A stretch of DNA of 64,000 nt from JAAGZL01 sp050291365 (GCA_050291365.1 JBNKJS010000026.1:28261-92260), one strand, 5' to 3'; positions 1-9,051 are shown, counted from the stretch's first letter. Program-made: numbers and translations. The notes: generated from the sequence alone by a model not told the origin.

Positions 1-504
1 TGGATCAAGTCCACTGGTAGGTTCATCCAGGATGATAATGGAAGGGGTGTGTACTATGGCTTGGGCTATTCCAACTCTTTGTTGATAACCCTTGGACAGA
101 TTGGCTATCAGACGTTTTTCCATATCCTTAAGCCCGCATTTTTCCATGCTCTCAGAGATGGCATGGGGAATAGTCTGTTTTGCTATGCCATGCAGTCTGG
201 CACAGAAACCAAGATATTCTGCAACAGTCATGTTGTGGTACAGGGGTGGTTGTTCCGGCAGATATCCGAGTGCGCTCTTGGCCTGTTGTGGTTTTTTGTG
301 CAGGTCGATACCGTTTAGTTTGACTGATCCGCTGATGGGTATGATGTTGCCACTTATGATTTCCATGCTAGTGGTCTTGCCAGCGCCGTTGGGACCAAGT
401 AGTCCCAATATCTCACCACGCCCCAGTTCCAGTGACAGATCCTGAATAGCGTGGAAAGATCCGTAGTGGTGATTGATTTTGTCTGCTGTTATTAGGCTGT
501 CCAT
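1..504 (-). CDS. ABC transporter ATP-binding protein (partial, C-terminus beyond window)
   Basis: This is the N-terminal 168 codons of an ABC-2 type ATPase, read leftward from an ATG at 504 and still open at base 1. Visible motifs in order are Walker A (GPNGAGKT, about residue 38), the signature region LSKGYQQRVGIAQAI and Walker B ILDEP followed by TSGLDP. The family energises export or membrane remodelling together with an ABC-2 permease, which would lie beyond the left edge. The signature LSKGYQQR is typical of the GldA/NosF/CcmA-like group; the substrate cannot be told. It is 31 bases downstream of the HPr gene, so it may be read from the same operon. Confidence 0.9.
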   Translation of the reverse strand, partial: MDSLITADKINHHYGSFHAIQDLSLELGRGEILGLLGPNGAGKTTSMEIISGNIIPISGSVKLNGIDLHKKPQQAKSALGYLPEQPPLYHNMTVAEYLGFCARLHGIAKQTIPHAISESMEKCGLKDMEKRLIANLSKGYQQRVGIAQAIVHTPSIIILDEPTSGLDP

Positions 505-535
505 TTCGGATTAGGATAACATGTCTATTTTGTTG

Positions 536-805
536 TTAGCTATCTTCGCCGAATCGATCTTTTATTAGCTCTTCCAGAGCCGCTATTGCCTCCTCTTCAT
601 CGTCTCCGTCCGCCCTAACCGTTATAGTTGTGCCCTGAGCTGCTGCAAGCATCATGACACCCATAATACTCTTGCCGTTTACCTCCTGGTTGTTGCGGCT
701 TAAGTGGATGTTGCTGGTGAAGTTGTTGGCGCAGGTTACAAACTTGGCTGCAGCGCGGGCATGCAGTCCAAGCTTGTTAATAATGTCTATCTGTTTATTA
801 ATCAT
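536..805 (-). CDS. ptsH: HPr-family phosphocarrier protein (NPr-like)
   Basis: This 89-residue protein is a phosphocarrier of the phosphotransferase system. The active-site histidine is His15 in GLHARAAA and the regulatory serine is Ser46 in NGKSIMGVMM, so both the EI-dependent and the HprK-dependent phosphorylation sites are present. The length is normal for the family. It sits in a row with EIIA-Man, RapZ, HprK and PtsN, all on the minus strand, which is the usual regulatory (PTS-Ntr) arrangement in gammaproteobacteria and other Proteobacteria lacking sugar permeases. It probably passes phosphate from an EI-Ntr encoded elsewhere to PtsN and to the EIIA-Man protein. The symbol ptsO would be equally suitable. 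Confidence 0.93.
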   Translation of the reverse strand: MINKQIDIINKLGLHARAAAKFVTCANNFTSNIHLSRNNQEVNGKSIMGVMMLAAAQGTTITVRADGDDEEEAIAALEELIKDRFGEDS

Positions 806-821
806 TAATTATTGTTCGGCC

Positions 822-1214
822 CTATTTTGGTTTGCATTCTAAAATACTTTTTCTGCCGCCAGTTATTGCACTATCAGTTATGCCAGCTAGATCAAGGTGA
901 GCATAATTGAATATCCTCACCAGCATAGGAAGATTGATACCAGCCACTACGTTTATCTTGCCTTCGTGACACATAGCAGTAGCGATATTGCCTGGAGTGG
1001 ACCCATACATATCAGCTAGCACCAATACTCCATCTCCACTATCCAATGTTTCAATTAGCGTGGAAGCCTTTGCTTTGATCTGTACCGGGTTGCCGTCATA
1101 AGGGACGTCTATGGTTTCTACGTTCAGTGGGCATTGGCCAAATATTGTCGATGCGGTCTCTAGTAGATCTTTGCCAGTACTGTTGTGGGTTATGATTAAT
1201 AGTCCAACGCTCAT
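822..1214 (-). CDS. PTS mannose-type EIIA domain protein
   Basis: This is a single-domain, 130-residue EIIA of the mannose/fructose family. The phospho-accepting histidine is His10 in LLIITHNSTG, and VLVLADMYGSTPGN is the conserved second motif. No EIIB, EIIC or EIID gene lies near, so it is likely a regulatory phosphate acceptor and not part of a sugar transporter. Its start overlaps the rapZ stop by 4 bases (ATGA type), which suggests translational coupling. In comparable clusters it is often called ManX or PtsL. Confidence 0.9.
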   Translation of the reverse strand: MSVGLLIITHNSTGKDLLETASTIFGQCPLNVETIDVPYDGNPVQIKAKASTLIETLDSGDGVLVLADMYGSTPGNIATAMCHEGKINVVAGINLPMLVRIFNYAHLDLAGITDSAITGGRKSILECKPK

Positions 1215-2086
1215 GATAGTTCCCGGTGGCGGGTGATGGTGTCACGCCCTTTTTGTCGAAAGTGCGAAGAGATCTGCTCAACTATATAGACCGACCGGTG
1301 TTGTCCGCCAGTGCAGCCGATGGCTACGGTTAGGTAGTTGCGTCCATCTGCCTCGAAGATTGGTATCCAGCGTTCAAAAAAAGAGATTATGTCACTCTTA
1401 AGCTGCTCCACCCGAACATCCCCTTTTAAAAAGTCCGCTACCTCCTGGTCAAGACCAGTTAGGGCGCGCAACTCCTTTTCCCAGTGCGGGTTTGGAAGAC
1501 AGCGAACATCATATACAAAATCAACATCTCTCGGCACTCCATGCTTGTAGCCGAAGGATTGGAATTGTACCGATATCTTACGTGGCTTGCGTTCATCCAT
1601 GTAGCCGCGTATCAGATCTCGCAGTTCGTGTTGATTGGTTCTGCTGGTGTCTATACGCAGGTCTGCTTCGCTCAGGTATGGCTCCAGAATCTCTCTCTCC
1701 AACTGTATAGCGTCAGAAAGAGAGCGATTTTCGTCTGACAGTGGGTGCTTGCGCCTGGTTTCACTGAATCTCCTTAGTAGGACATCATCCTGGGCCTCAA
1801 GGAATACCATCTGGCTGTGAACGCCATATTCGCGTATATCTTTGACCAGTTTTGGCAGCCGGTGCAGATCGCTAGTCTGATTGCGGGCGTCAATGCTGAC
1901 TGCCATTTTGTTGTAGGTGGATTCTGGTTTCTCTTTGAGTTCCTTGGCCATTGCCTCAAGTAGGTACATCGGCAGATTGTCGATGCAGTAGTAACCAAGG
2001 TCTTCCAGGGTGTGCAGAGCAACGCTCTTGCCAGATCCTGAAAGCCCAGAAACTATTACTAACTTGATTTTAGTATCAGCGCACAT
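1211..2086 (-). CDS. rapZ: RNase adapter / nucleotide-binding protein RapZ
   Basis: This 291-residue protein has the RapZ P-loop GLSGSGKS at residues 14-21, followed by CIDNLP and a conserved C-terminal domain containing IGCTGGQHRSV. In Escherichia coli RapZ binds GlcN6P and directs the small RNA GlmZ to RNase E, tuning GlmS and cell-wall amino-sugar supply. The length is close to the E. coli protein (284). It lies between hprK upstream and EIIA-Man downstream, the standard context beside rpoN and ptsN. Whether GlmY/GlmZ-like RNAs exist here cannot be seen. Confidence 0.95.
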   Translation of the reverse strand: MCADTKIKLVIVSGLSGSGKSVALHTLEDLGYYCIDNLPMYLLEAMAKELKEKPESTYNKMAVSIDARNQTSDLHRLPKLVKDIREYGVHSQMVFLEAQDDVLLRRFSETRRKHPLSDENRSLSDAIQLEREILEPYLSEADLRIDTSRTNQHELRDLIRGYMDERKPRKISVQFQSFGYKHGVPRDVDFVYDVRCLPNPHWEKELRALTGLDQEVADFLKGDVRVEQLKSDIISFFERWIPIFEADGRNYLTVAIGCTGGQHRSVYIVEQISSHFRQKGRDTITRHRELS

Positions 2087-2152
2087 GGTTAGGTCTATTG
2101 TGTTGGCTCTTCTTAAATTGCTCTGTACAGCGCATTGAAGAAGATGTGGATG

Positions 2153-3103
2153 TTAGCTGTTACTTTTGACCTGTTCAATAGCCTTTCGTTGCCTTTCCAC
2201 AAAGTCGTCCCCCGCGTTATAGCCATGCAGTTTTTGTGTGTATTGCCTCACCGCTGCCTCAACAAGTATGGCAATCTCCTTGCCAGGCGCAACGGGGATG
2301 GTTACCTCTGGCAGCTTGAGGCCAAGTAGCGGATATTTTGAAAAGCTCCCATAAAGACGATCAATGTTGTTTATCTCATGGGTTTTCATGCGTTTTAGGC
2401 GTATAACCAGTGAGAGATATTTGTCTTGCTTGATAGCGCTATCACCGAACATGGTCCTGATATTTAACAGTCCCAGGCCTCTTATTTCCAGGAAGTCCTG
2501 GAGTAGGGGCGGGCAATTTCCGCTGATGACATCCGGGGCAATTCTGGCAAATTCTGGTGTGTCGTCCGCCACCAGCATATGGCCGCGGTTTATCAGCTCT
2601 AGCGCCAGTTCGCTTTTACCGACTGCTGAGTCTCCGGTAATAAGTACGCCAACTCCAAAGACCGCCATAAACACACCGTGAACAACAGTGCGTTCAGCCA
2701 TTATGTGTGTCAGGTGGTACTGCAGGGAGTTTTGTAACAGATTATCATTATGCGGTGATTTCAAAAGGGGGATGCTGCTTTCGTTTGCGGCTGCAATAAT
2801 ATCTTCCCCCGCCTTGGCGCCTGTCGCGACGATCACCATCGCAGGTTGCATCTGGAACAGTTTATCTATGGTTTTTTGTCTCTTTTGTGGAGACATGTTG
2901 TCGAAAGCGGCCTGTTCAGCAGGCCCTATAATCTGGATTCGGTAGGGATGTATTAGGTTCATGAGGCCAGCGGACCCATGTTGTTCCGCCTCAGGAAAAT
3001 CACCCCTGAGGCTCTTCCCCTGTCCATCTCTACCGGCTAGCCACTTTAATCCAAGCGTATCCTGTAGGATGGAGACGAGATAGCCTGTGGTGACATCCGT
3101 CAT
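2153..3103 (-). CDS. hprK: HPr kinase/phosphorylase
   Basis: This 316-residue bifunctional enzyme phosphorylates and dephosphorylates HPr on Ser46. It shows the N-terminal HprK domain, the Walker A motif GDSAVGKSELAL in the central kinase domain and the C-terminal signature region EIRGLGLLNI. The start codon overlaps the stop of ptsN by 4 bases. Its target serine is present in the HPr encoded about 1.3 kb downstream, so the kinase-target pair is complete inside one gene row. In Proteobacteria this enzyme modulates the regulatory PTS, not sugar uptake. Confidence 0.95.
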   Translation of the reverse strand: MTDVTTGYLVSILQDTLGLKWLAGRDGQGKSLRGDFPEAEQHGSAGLMNLIHPYRIQIIGPAEQAAFDNMSPQKRQKTIDKLFQMQPAMVIVATGAKAGEDIIAAANESSIPLLKSPHNDNLLQNSLQYHLTHIMAERTVVHGVFMAVFGVGVLITGDSAVGKSELALELINRGHMLVADDTPEFARIAPDVISGNCPPLLQDFLEIRGLGLLNIRTMFGDSAIKQDKYLSLVIRLKRMKTHEINNIDRLYGSFSKYPLLGLKLPEVTIPVAPGKEIAILVEAAVRQYTQKLHGYNAGDDFVERQRKAIEQVKSNS

Positions 3104-3567
3104 GGATTATCTATATTTTTCCAGAGATCGATATGGTGCATGACATCTTCCGGCAATGTGGCCTGACGCAACTTTTCGCAGAATTCAGCATTACTGAACA
3201 TTGATGCCAAATTTGCGAGGAGCTGTAGATGCTCTTTGGTTGCGGATTCCGGAACCAGTAAACCGAAGATTAGATCTACCGGCTGATTATCTATAGCGTC
3301 GAAATCTACGCTGGTCCCAAGCTGAATGAAAGCCCCGTATGCCTTTTCAATACCGCTTACCCTGGCATGGGGCAGGGCGATTCCATGCCCAAGCCCGGTG
3401 CTGCCAAGGCGCTCGCGCTCCAGTAGCTTATCAAATGTATCATTAGGGCTAAGCTCTGGTGTTGATTGGGCAAGCAATTCACCCAAGCTCTGGAGCGCTC
3501 GCTTCTTGCTGGTCGCTAAGTTTCCGACGCTTATGCGATCTGTGTTGATGAAGTCTTCAGTAAACAC
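3100..3567 (-). CDS. ptsN: PTS IIA-like nitrogen regulatory protein PtsN (EIIA-Ntr)
   Basis: This 155-residue EIIA of the fructose/Ntr type carries the phosphorylatable histidine His67 in GHGIALPHARV. EIIA-Ntr is the output of the nitrogen PTS and in model organisms affects potassium transport, sigma-54 genes and stringent response proteins. It lies between hpf upstream and hprK downstream and overlaps hprK by 4 bases. The position two genes after rpoN is the conserved rpoN-hpf-ptsN order. Confidence 0.95.
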   Translation of the reverse strand: MFTEDFINTDRISVGNLATSKKRALQSLGELLAQSTPELSPNDTFDKLLERERLGSTGLGHGIALPHARVSGIEKAYGAFIQLGTSVDFDAIDNQPVDLIFGLLVPESATKEHLQLLANLASMFSNAEFCEKLRQATLPEDVMHHIDLWKNIDNP

Positions 3568-3596
3568 TTTTTAGTACCAATACATTAAACGTCTAT

Positions 3597-3926
3597 TTAG
3601 ACATCTGCCTGTTCTAGACCCTTTATTCCAGTCCCGTTTCTGTGACTGGTACTTTTCTCTTTGTATTTTTTCACCTGCCGGTCCAGTTTATCTACCAGCC
3701 CGTCAATTGCAGCATACATGTCTTCCTGAGTCGAGTCGGCAAACACATCTGCACCGTTTAAATGTAGCGTAGCTTCTGCTTTCTGGCGAAGTTTTTCTAC
3801 ACTTAGAATGACATGGACATTGGTTACTTGGTCAAAATGGCGTTCTAGACGCTCAAATTTTGTATCAACGTACTCTCTGAGGGCTTTTGTAATATCAATG
3901 TGGTGACCGGTCAGACTAATCTGCAT
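3597..3926 (-). CDS. hpf: Ribosome hibernation-promoting factor
   Basis: This 109-residue protein starts MQISLTGHHIDIT and contains the RaiA/HPF fold with the basic C-terminal region DKLDRQVKKYKEK. It binds the 30S subunit near the tRNA sites and silences ribosomes in stationary phase. Being about 110 residues it is the short form, lacking the C-terminal dimerisation domain of long HPF. It lies 24 bases after rpoN and 29 bases before ptsN, probably in the same transcript. Confidence 0.95.
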   Translation of the reverse strand: MQISLTGHHIDITKALREYVDTKFERLERHFDQVTNVHVILSVEKLRQKAEATLHLNGADVFADSTQEDMYAAIDGLVDKLDRQVKKYKEKSTSHRNGTGIKGLEQADV

Positions 3927-3950
3927 GGCTTACTCCTTGGTTCATAGCGT

Positions 3951-5429
3951 CTATACTAGACGCTTTCTTTCGTTTGATGGCGGTATGGCCATCGCTTCTC
4001 GATATTTGGCAACTGTTCTACGGGCTATATTAATGCCCTGTTCTCCCAGAATGCCAGCTATCTTGTTGTCGCTTAAAGGTTTATTCGGTTTCTCGGCGGT
4101 TATCAGTTTCTTGATGAGAGCCCTGATCGCAGTGGCCGAGCACTCTCCACCGCTACTGGTGCCTACGTGGCTGGAGAAGAAGTATTTGAACTCCAGGGTC
4201 CCTCTGGGTGTATGCATATATTTGTTCGTGGTGACCCTGGAAATGGTAGACTCATGCATCTCTACCGCCTCGGCAATATCCCTAAGTACCAGTGGTCGCA
4301 TTGCTTCCTCTCCATAGTCAAAAAAGCCTCTTTGAAACTCTACAATTTTGGTGGCGACTTTTAGCAGGGTTTCGTTTCTACTTACCAGACTTTTTATGAA
4401 CCAGCGAGCTTCTTGCAGGTGATTCTTCAGATAGTTGTTGTCGTCGCTCTGGTCAGCACGCTTGATCAGATTGGCGTATTCCGCATTTACCCTTAACCTG
4501 GGGGTGGTGCTTGGGTTGAGTTCGACCAGCCATTGCCCCTTTTTTCTGGTTACGAATACGTCTGGGATTACATACCTCGGTTCGGCCTCGGCGATGGAGG
4601 TGCCTGGATGTGGGTTGAGAGAGCGTATCAGATTGGTTATCTGTTTTAGTTCTTCGTCGTTAATCTTGAGACGGCGTTTTATCTGATTATGGTCCTGGCG
4701 GGCCAAAAAATCGAAGTGATTATCAACTAGCTCAATGGCCTCATTTAGCCATGGGGTATCACTTTTCAGCTGATGTAGCTGCAACAGGAGACACTCTTTG
4801 GGGTTTCTGGCCGCAACGCCTGGTGGGTCATATTGCTGAACTCTATGCAGTACCGCCTCAACTTCATCGAGCTGAATATCTTCATGGGCTACAGCCATGA
4901 GGATGTCTTCCAATTCACAGGTCAGATAGCCGTCATCACTAATGCTGTCGATTATAGTGGTGGCAATCGCATGATCGGTTTCACTAAATGGGGTGAGCTG
5001 CATCTGCCAGGTAAGATGATCATGTAGGGTTTGGCTATTGCTGCATTGTGTCAGGTAGTCAGCATTGCTGCTCTCTTTTATTTGGCTGGAGCCGGATGAT
5101 GGCGGCGTAGCACTGTCGTAGATATCATCCCAGGCACTGTCAACGGGCAACTCATCAGGTAGGTCGTTTGACTCCGGGTTAAGCTCATTTTCGTTGTTGC
5201 CGATGTCTGTTTTTGTCTCTTCATCGGCCTCTCCTCGACTGATGCTGTCGGCCATATGCTCCTTGCCTGCTGCATCCTCTTCTGTTTCCAGCATCAGGTT
5301 AGAATCCAGGGCCTCCTGGATTTCCTGCTGCAGGTCGAGTGTGGAGAGCTGCAACAGGCGGATAGCCTGTTGCAGTTGGGGTGTCATTGTTAGATGTTGC
5401 CCAAGGCGAAGCTGTAGTGTCTGCTTCAT
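3951..5429 (-). CDS. rpoN: RNA polymerase sigma-54 factor
   Basis: This 492-residue sigma factor has the glutamine/leucine-rich region I (MTPQLQQAIRLLQLST), an acidic region II at about 50-120, the core-binding domain, a helix-turn-helix and the C-terminal RpoN box ARRTVAKYREAMAIPP. It recognises -24/-12 promoters and needs AAA+ activators. Two good -24/-12 promoters occur further right in this window (near 57067 and 62128), as does one activator gene. Normally rpoN follows lptB closely; here 285 bases separate them, so it probably has its own promoter. Confidence 0.97.
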   Translation of the reverse strand: MKQTLQLRLGQHLTMTPQLQQAIRLLQLSTLDLQQEIQEALDSNLMLETEEDAAGKEHMADSISRGEADEETKTDIGNNENELNPESNDLPDELPVDSAWDDIYDSATPPSSGSSQIKESSNADYLTQCSNSQTLHDHLTWQMQLTPFSETDHAIATTIIDSISDDGYLTCELEDILMAVAHEDIQLDEVEAVLHRVQQYDPPGVAARNPKECLLLQLHQLKSDTPWLNEAIELVDNHFDFLARQDHNQIKRRLKINDEELKQITNLIRSLNPHPGTSIAEAEPRYVIPDVFVTRKKGQWLVELNPSTTPRLRVNAEYANLIKRADQSDDNNYLKNHLQEARWFIKSLVSRNETLLKVATKIVEFQRGFFDYGEEAMRPLVLRDIAEAVEMHESTISRVTTNKYMHTPRGTLEFKYFFSSHVGTSSGGECSATAIRALIKKLITAEKPNKPLSDNKIAGILGEQGINIARRTVAKYREAMAIPPSNERKRLV

Positions 5430-5714
5430 GTAGTGTTGCTACGGAAAAAATTGGTACACATTTTGTATGTTCTCACACCTACATTCTAGTAAAAACTACG
5501 TCTTAGGTGCAGGGGCAAGAGAGAATTTTATTTCGATTTTGGCTGATGCTGGTCAATAATTCGGTGGATTTTTGTTTGTTTCTGTTTGTCTGTATTTGAG
5601 CTAAATTGTTGATGATTGCCTAATAATTGATTAATTTAGCGGATAAGTGGAGTAAATGCACTAAATATTAGCGATAATTTGGCGTAATCAGTGCATAAAA
5701 CCCATAACTACCGG
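5430..5714. other. AT-rich spacer between rpoN and lptB
   Basis: This 285-base spacer is clearly richer in A and T than its neighbours and holds no convincing open frame. On the minus strand, about 50 bases upstream of the rpoN start, there is a TAGAAT that could be a -10 element, but no good -35 pairs with it and I see no Shine-Dalgarno sequence ahead of rpoN. It probably contains the rpoN promoter. Confidence 0.5.
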
Positions 5715-6440
5715 CTAGAGGCTGAAGCTCTTGCCCAGATATACCAGACGCACCTCTTCGTTATCCAGGATCGCATTAGGGTCACCTTCGGCAATGATTT
5801 TACCCTCATTGATGATATAGGCCCGGTCACATATACCAAGGGTTTCCCGTACATTATGGTCAGTAATAAGTATGCCGATGCCTCTGTTGGCAAGGGCTTT
5901 TATTATCTTCTGTATATCCACCACCGATATCGGGTCGACCCCGGCAAAAGGCTCATCCAGCAGGATAAACCTGGGGTTAACGGCTAGGGCGCGGGCTATC
6001 TCCAGGCGTCTGCGTTCACCACCAGAGAGGCCCATTGCAATGTTCTCCCGTAGATGACTTAGGTTAAAGTCCTGTAGTAACTGATCGCAGATCTCTTCCC
6101 GCTGCTCTTTTGATAGCTCCGGGTTAGTCTCAAGTATGGCTAGGATATTGTCATGCACATTCAGCTTGCGAAAAACAGATGGCTCCTGGGCCAGATAGCT
6201 CAGCCCTCGTTGAGCGCGATGGTGCATAGAGAGTTGAGAGATATTTTCGTCTCCCATATATATCGATCCATGTTCCACCGGTATTAGGCCTGCGATCATA
6301 TAGAAGCTGGTGGTTTTGCCTGCGCCGTTGGGTCCAAGCAGACCTACCACCTCTCCATTTAATACCTCAAGGGAGACTCCTTTAACAACGGAGCGGCTAC
6401 GATAGTGTTTTTCTAAGTCGAGGGCGGCTAGACGAGTCAT
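5715..6440 (-). CDS. lptB: LPS export ABC transporter ATPase LptB
   Basis: This 241-residue ATPase drives lipopolysaccharide extraction from the inner membrane as part of LptB2FG. Walker A is GPNGAGKTTSFYMI, the signature is LSGGERRRLEIARAL and Walker B is FILLDEPFAGVDP; all are canonical. The start overlaps the end of lptA by 4 bases. It closes the lptC-lptA-lptB row, whose products bridge inner and outer membrane, so the organism has a conventional LPS outer membrane. Confidence 0.97.
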   Translation of the reverse strand: MTRLAALDLEKHYRSRSVVKGVSLEVLNGEVVGLLGPNGAGKTTSFYMIAGLIPVEHGSIYMGDENISQLSMHHRAQRGLSYLAQEPSVFRKLNVHDNILAILETNPELSKEQREEICDQLLQDFNLSHLRENIAMGLSGGERRRLEIARALAVNPRFILLDEPFAGVDPISVVDIQKIIKALANRGIGILITDHNVRETLGICDRAYIINEGKIIAEGDPNAILDNEEVRLVYLGKSFSL

Positions 6441-6952
6441 TGGCTATCTTTTTTTGATTTGATGGTTACACGAACCCGTTGTTTACCCTTGGCGCTGGTG
6501 CCGCCCTTAATCATGGATTTTTTACGGTCATAGGCGATACGATCACTCTTGAAGGTGTCTTTGTCCTGGGTGAGTACGGCATTTCCGATGAGATATAGCA
6601 TATCGCTGTCAACATCATACTCCATGCGTGAACTACGTCCCTTAACTGGCTTCTTGCCATTCTGTGATTTTTGGGTGATTCGAACCGGTCTACCTACAGC
6701 CTTTATCTGGTCTGATTTGGTCTCATGCTGTATTACGGTTACTTTGTCTGCGTCTATGCGGATACTGCCTTGGATAAGAACCACATTGCCCTTGTATATG
6801 CTTTTACCGCTTCCTTCATCAATCTCCACGCTGTCAGCTTCAACCTCAATAGGCTTGCTTACATCACTCTCCAGGGCCATGGCTACTAAGGGGGAACAGG
6901 CCAGAAGCAGGGTTGCTAATAGTGCTTTTAATATCTTATTAGTTGACCTCAT
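6437..6952 (-). CDS. lptA: LPS transport periplasmic protein LptA
   Basis: This 171-residue periplasmic bridge protein has a signal peptide (hydrophobic core ILKALLATLLLACSPLVAMA, residues 7-26) followed by an OstA-like beta-jellyroll domain with KSIYKGNVVLIQGSIRI. A lysine/arginine-rich tail ends the protein. LptA polymerises with LptC and LptD to carry LPS across the periplasm. Its start lies within the last 14 bases of lptC, indicating translational coupling. Confidence 0.93.
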   Translation of the reverse strand: MRSTNKILKALLATLLLACSPLVAMALESDVSKPIEVEADSVEIDEGSGKSIYKGNVVLIQGSIRIDADKVTVIQHETKSDQIKAVGRPVRITQKSQNGKKPVKGRSSRMEYDVDSDMLYLIGNAVLTQDKDTFKSDRIAYDRKKSMIKGGTSAKGKQRVRVTIKSKKDSQ

Positions 6953-7502
6953 ATTTTCCTCTTACTTTCGCGGGAAATTTAATCCGCATGGGCGTGGTTA
7001 GCCAGGCCTGCATCCCTTTTGATTTAATCCAATTATCAGGAGTGGTAATGGTAATCGACTCCTCGGTCTCAGCATAGTTCTGTTTTGGCTGTACTCTTAG
7101 ATTACGCGTAACTACATGTACCGGGTTGGAATCAGCTGTCTTTGGCCGGTCCATGGTTACCTTACCCTGGAGCAGTAGTAGTTCTCCATCACCAGAGAGC
7201 CAGCCATCCTCAGATTGAATCTTCCACTTTGGAACGCTTGCCTCAAATATGGTTATGTGTGGCTCATCCAGTTCCGTGGTGTCATCATCCGGATAGTGGA
7301 TCATGCGTTTAGCGCTGAGTCTCTTATTTGGCTTGCCATCTTCCCCCATCAGCGTAGTGGTGAAGTTTTTAAGGTAGTAATCCATCTTATGCTCTTCAGA
7401 GGCGCTCCTGGGCTCCTCTTCGGTTGTTACGGATACGATCCAGCCAGAACCCAGAGCAAGTATGGCCAGGATGATTCCGATAATTAGATTTTTCTGTCCC
7501 AT
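6939..7502 (-). CDS. lptC: LPS export inner-membrane protein LptC
   Basis: This 187-residue bitopic protein has one N-terminal membrane anchor (LIIGIILAILALGSGWIVSV, residues 6-25) and a periplasmic OstA-like domain. It receives LPS from LptB2FG and hands it to LptA. Sequence conservation is low in the family; the call rests on the anchor, the YYLKNFTTTLMGEDG type motif early in the domain and the kdsC-lptC-lptA-lptB order. It is 11 bases downstream of kdsC. Confidence 0.9.
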   Translation of the reverse strand: MGQKNLIIGIILAILALGSGWIVSVTTEEEPRSASEEHKMDYYLKNFTTTLMGEDGKPNKRLSAKRMIHYPDDDTTELDEPHITIFEASVPKWKIQSEDGWLSGDGELLLLQGKVTMDRPKTADSNPVHVVTRNLRVQPKQNYAETEESITITTPDNWIKSKGMQAWLTTPMRIKFPAKVRGKYEVN

Positions 7503-7513
7503 ACCTGTCCTGA

Positions 7514-8032
7514 TTAGTACCTGGCTAGGATGTCATCATAGGTGTGCTGGGCCTGCATTATCACCTCACACACTTCCCGCGCAGCGCCCTTGCCGCCAGC
7601 TGCGGTGGTTTGCCAGTCTGACTGTTCCACTACCTCTTTAGCTGCATCCTGCACCGCGATGGATAATCCAACCTCACGCATGATACATAGATCCAGCAGG
7701 TCATCTCCCACATATGCAATCTGAGAAGGTTCCAGTTTTAGCTTCTTCTTCAGCTCAGTGAACGCTTTGAGCTTGTCCCTCTGTCCCTGATAGACATGTT
7801 TGATGCCGAGACTCTGCATGCGATTTGCTACAACCAATGAGTTTCTGGCAGATATGATTCCAATATCCACCCCTGAGGCCAGTAGCATCTTCATTCCATG
7901 GCCATCTTTTGCATTGAAGGCCTTATACTCCTGGCCATCATCACCCATGATCAGGCTGCCGTCGGTCAGCACCCCGTCTACGTCGAATATCACTAGACGA
8001 ATCTGTTTGATTTTTTCTGTTATCTGAGTCAT
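7514..8032 (-). CDS. kdsC: 3-deoxy-D-manno-octulosonate-8-phosphate phosphatase KdsC
   Basis: This 172-residue HAD-superfamily phosphatase removes phosphate from Kdo-8-P in LPS core synthesis. The nucleophile motif is LVIFDVDGVLTDG, and the C-terminal acidic motif is YVGDDLLDLCIM. It is a short, C0-type HAD that forms tetramers. It lies between kdsD and lptC in the conserved Kdo/LPS transport order. Confidence 0.95.
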   Translation of the reverse strand: MTQITEKIKQIRLVIFDVDGVLTDGSLIMGDDGQEYKAFNAKDGHGMKMLLASGVDIGIISARNSLVVANRMQSLGIKHVYQGQRDKLKAFTELKKKLKLEPSQIAYVGDDLLDLCIMREVGLSIAVQDAAKEVVEQSDWQTTAAGGKGAAREVCEVIMQAQHTYDDILARY

Positions 8033-8052
8033 TCAGTTATTTACGAGCTGGT

Positions 8053-9051
8053 TCATACCACGCCTGCTCTCAGCAGGTCGTGCATGTTTATTGCGCCTAT
8101 GAGACGCCTCTCCTTATCCACTATCGGTATGGCGTTAATCTTTTTTTTCTGCATGATCTGCAGGGCCTCAGCTGCGAGCATGTCGGCCTCTGCTACCTCA
8201 CACGGGCTGGTCATGACTTCGGAAATGCCGCAGTTGTGTATATCAATACCCTGATCCAGGGTGCGTCTTAGATCGCCGTCAGTATATACCCCAATGACAC
8301 TGTTCTCTTCATCTACCACTACGGTCATGCCTAGCCCTTTGTCGGTCATCTCCATCAGGCCTTCGCGCAAAGAGGCATCTGCCTTCACACGTGGGATCTT
8401 CGTGCCTGAGTGCATGATATCACCTATGTGTAGAAGTAGCCGGCGACCTAGGGTTCCACCGGGATGGGACTTGGCAAAATCATCTTCGGTAAACCCGCGT
8501 GACTCCAGCAGGGCGATGGCCAGGGCGTCTCCCATTACCAGGGCAGCCGTGGTACTGGATGTTGGGGCAAGATTCAGCGGGCAGGCCTCCTGTTCTACGC
8601 TTACATCAATATGAATGTCCGCTTCTCTGGCTAGATTTGAACTACTGTTGCCGGTCATGGCTATCAGTGGCGCACCCAGGCGCTTTATTAGAGGGATAAT
8701 GGTCAGTAGTTCCCTGGTTTCCCCAGAATTGGAGAGTGCCAGGACTACATCGCTGGCGGTGATCATACCCAGATCTCCATGGCTGGCCTCACCCGGATGT
8801 ACAAAAAATGCCGGGCTTCCAGTACTGGCCAGGGTTGCTGCGATCTTGTGGCCTATATGTCCAGACTTACCCATGCCCAGGACCACAATTCTTCCCTTGC
8901 AGCCCAGCATGTAGCAGCAGGCGCGGGCGAAGTCGTGGTTTACCCGTTCGGTCAGTGACTGGACCGCGTTGGTCTCATGGCGGACAACAGCTTGCCCTAG
9001 AGCCTGTAGCCGTTCTGATTCATCGTCCGATAGTGGTAGCTCGTGGTGCAT
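8053..9051 (-). CDS. kdsD: D-arabinose 5-phosphate isomerase KdsD
   Basis: This 332-residue enzyme interconverts ribulose-5-P and arabinose-5-P, the first step towards Kdo. It has an N-terminal SIS domain with GMGKSGHIGHKIAATLASTG and FVHPGEASHGDLG, then two CBS domains from about residue 205 to the end. The catalytic histidine region HPGGTLGRRLL is intact. It opens the Kdo/LPS transport row, 10 bases after the antiporter gene. Confidence 0.95.
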   Translation of the reverse strand: MHHELPLSDDESERLQALGQAVVRHETNAVQSLTERVNHDFARACCYMLGCKGRIVVLGMGKSGHIGHKIAATLASTGSPAFFVHPGEASHGDLGMITASDVVLALSNSGETRELLTIIPLIKRLGAPLIAMTGNSSSNLAREADIHIDVSVEQEACPLNLAPTSSTTAALVMGDALAIALLESRGFTEDDFAKSHPGGTLGRRLLLHIGDIMHSGTKIPRVKADASLREGLMEMTDKGLGMTVVVDEENSVIGVYTDGDLRRTLDQGIDIHNCGISEVMTSPCEVAEADMLAAEALQIMQKKKINAIPIVDKERRLIGAINMHDLLRAGVV

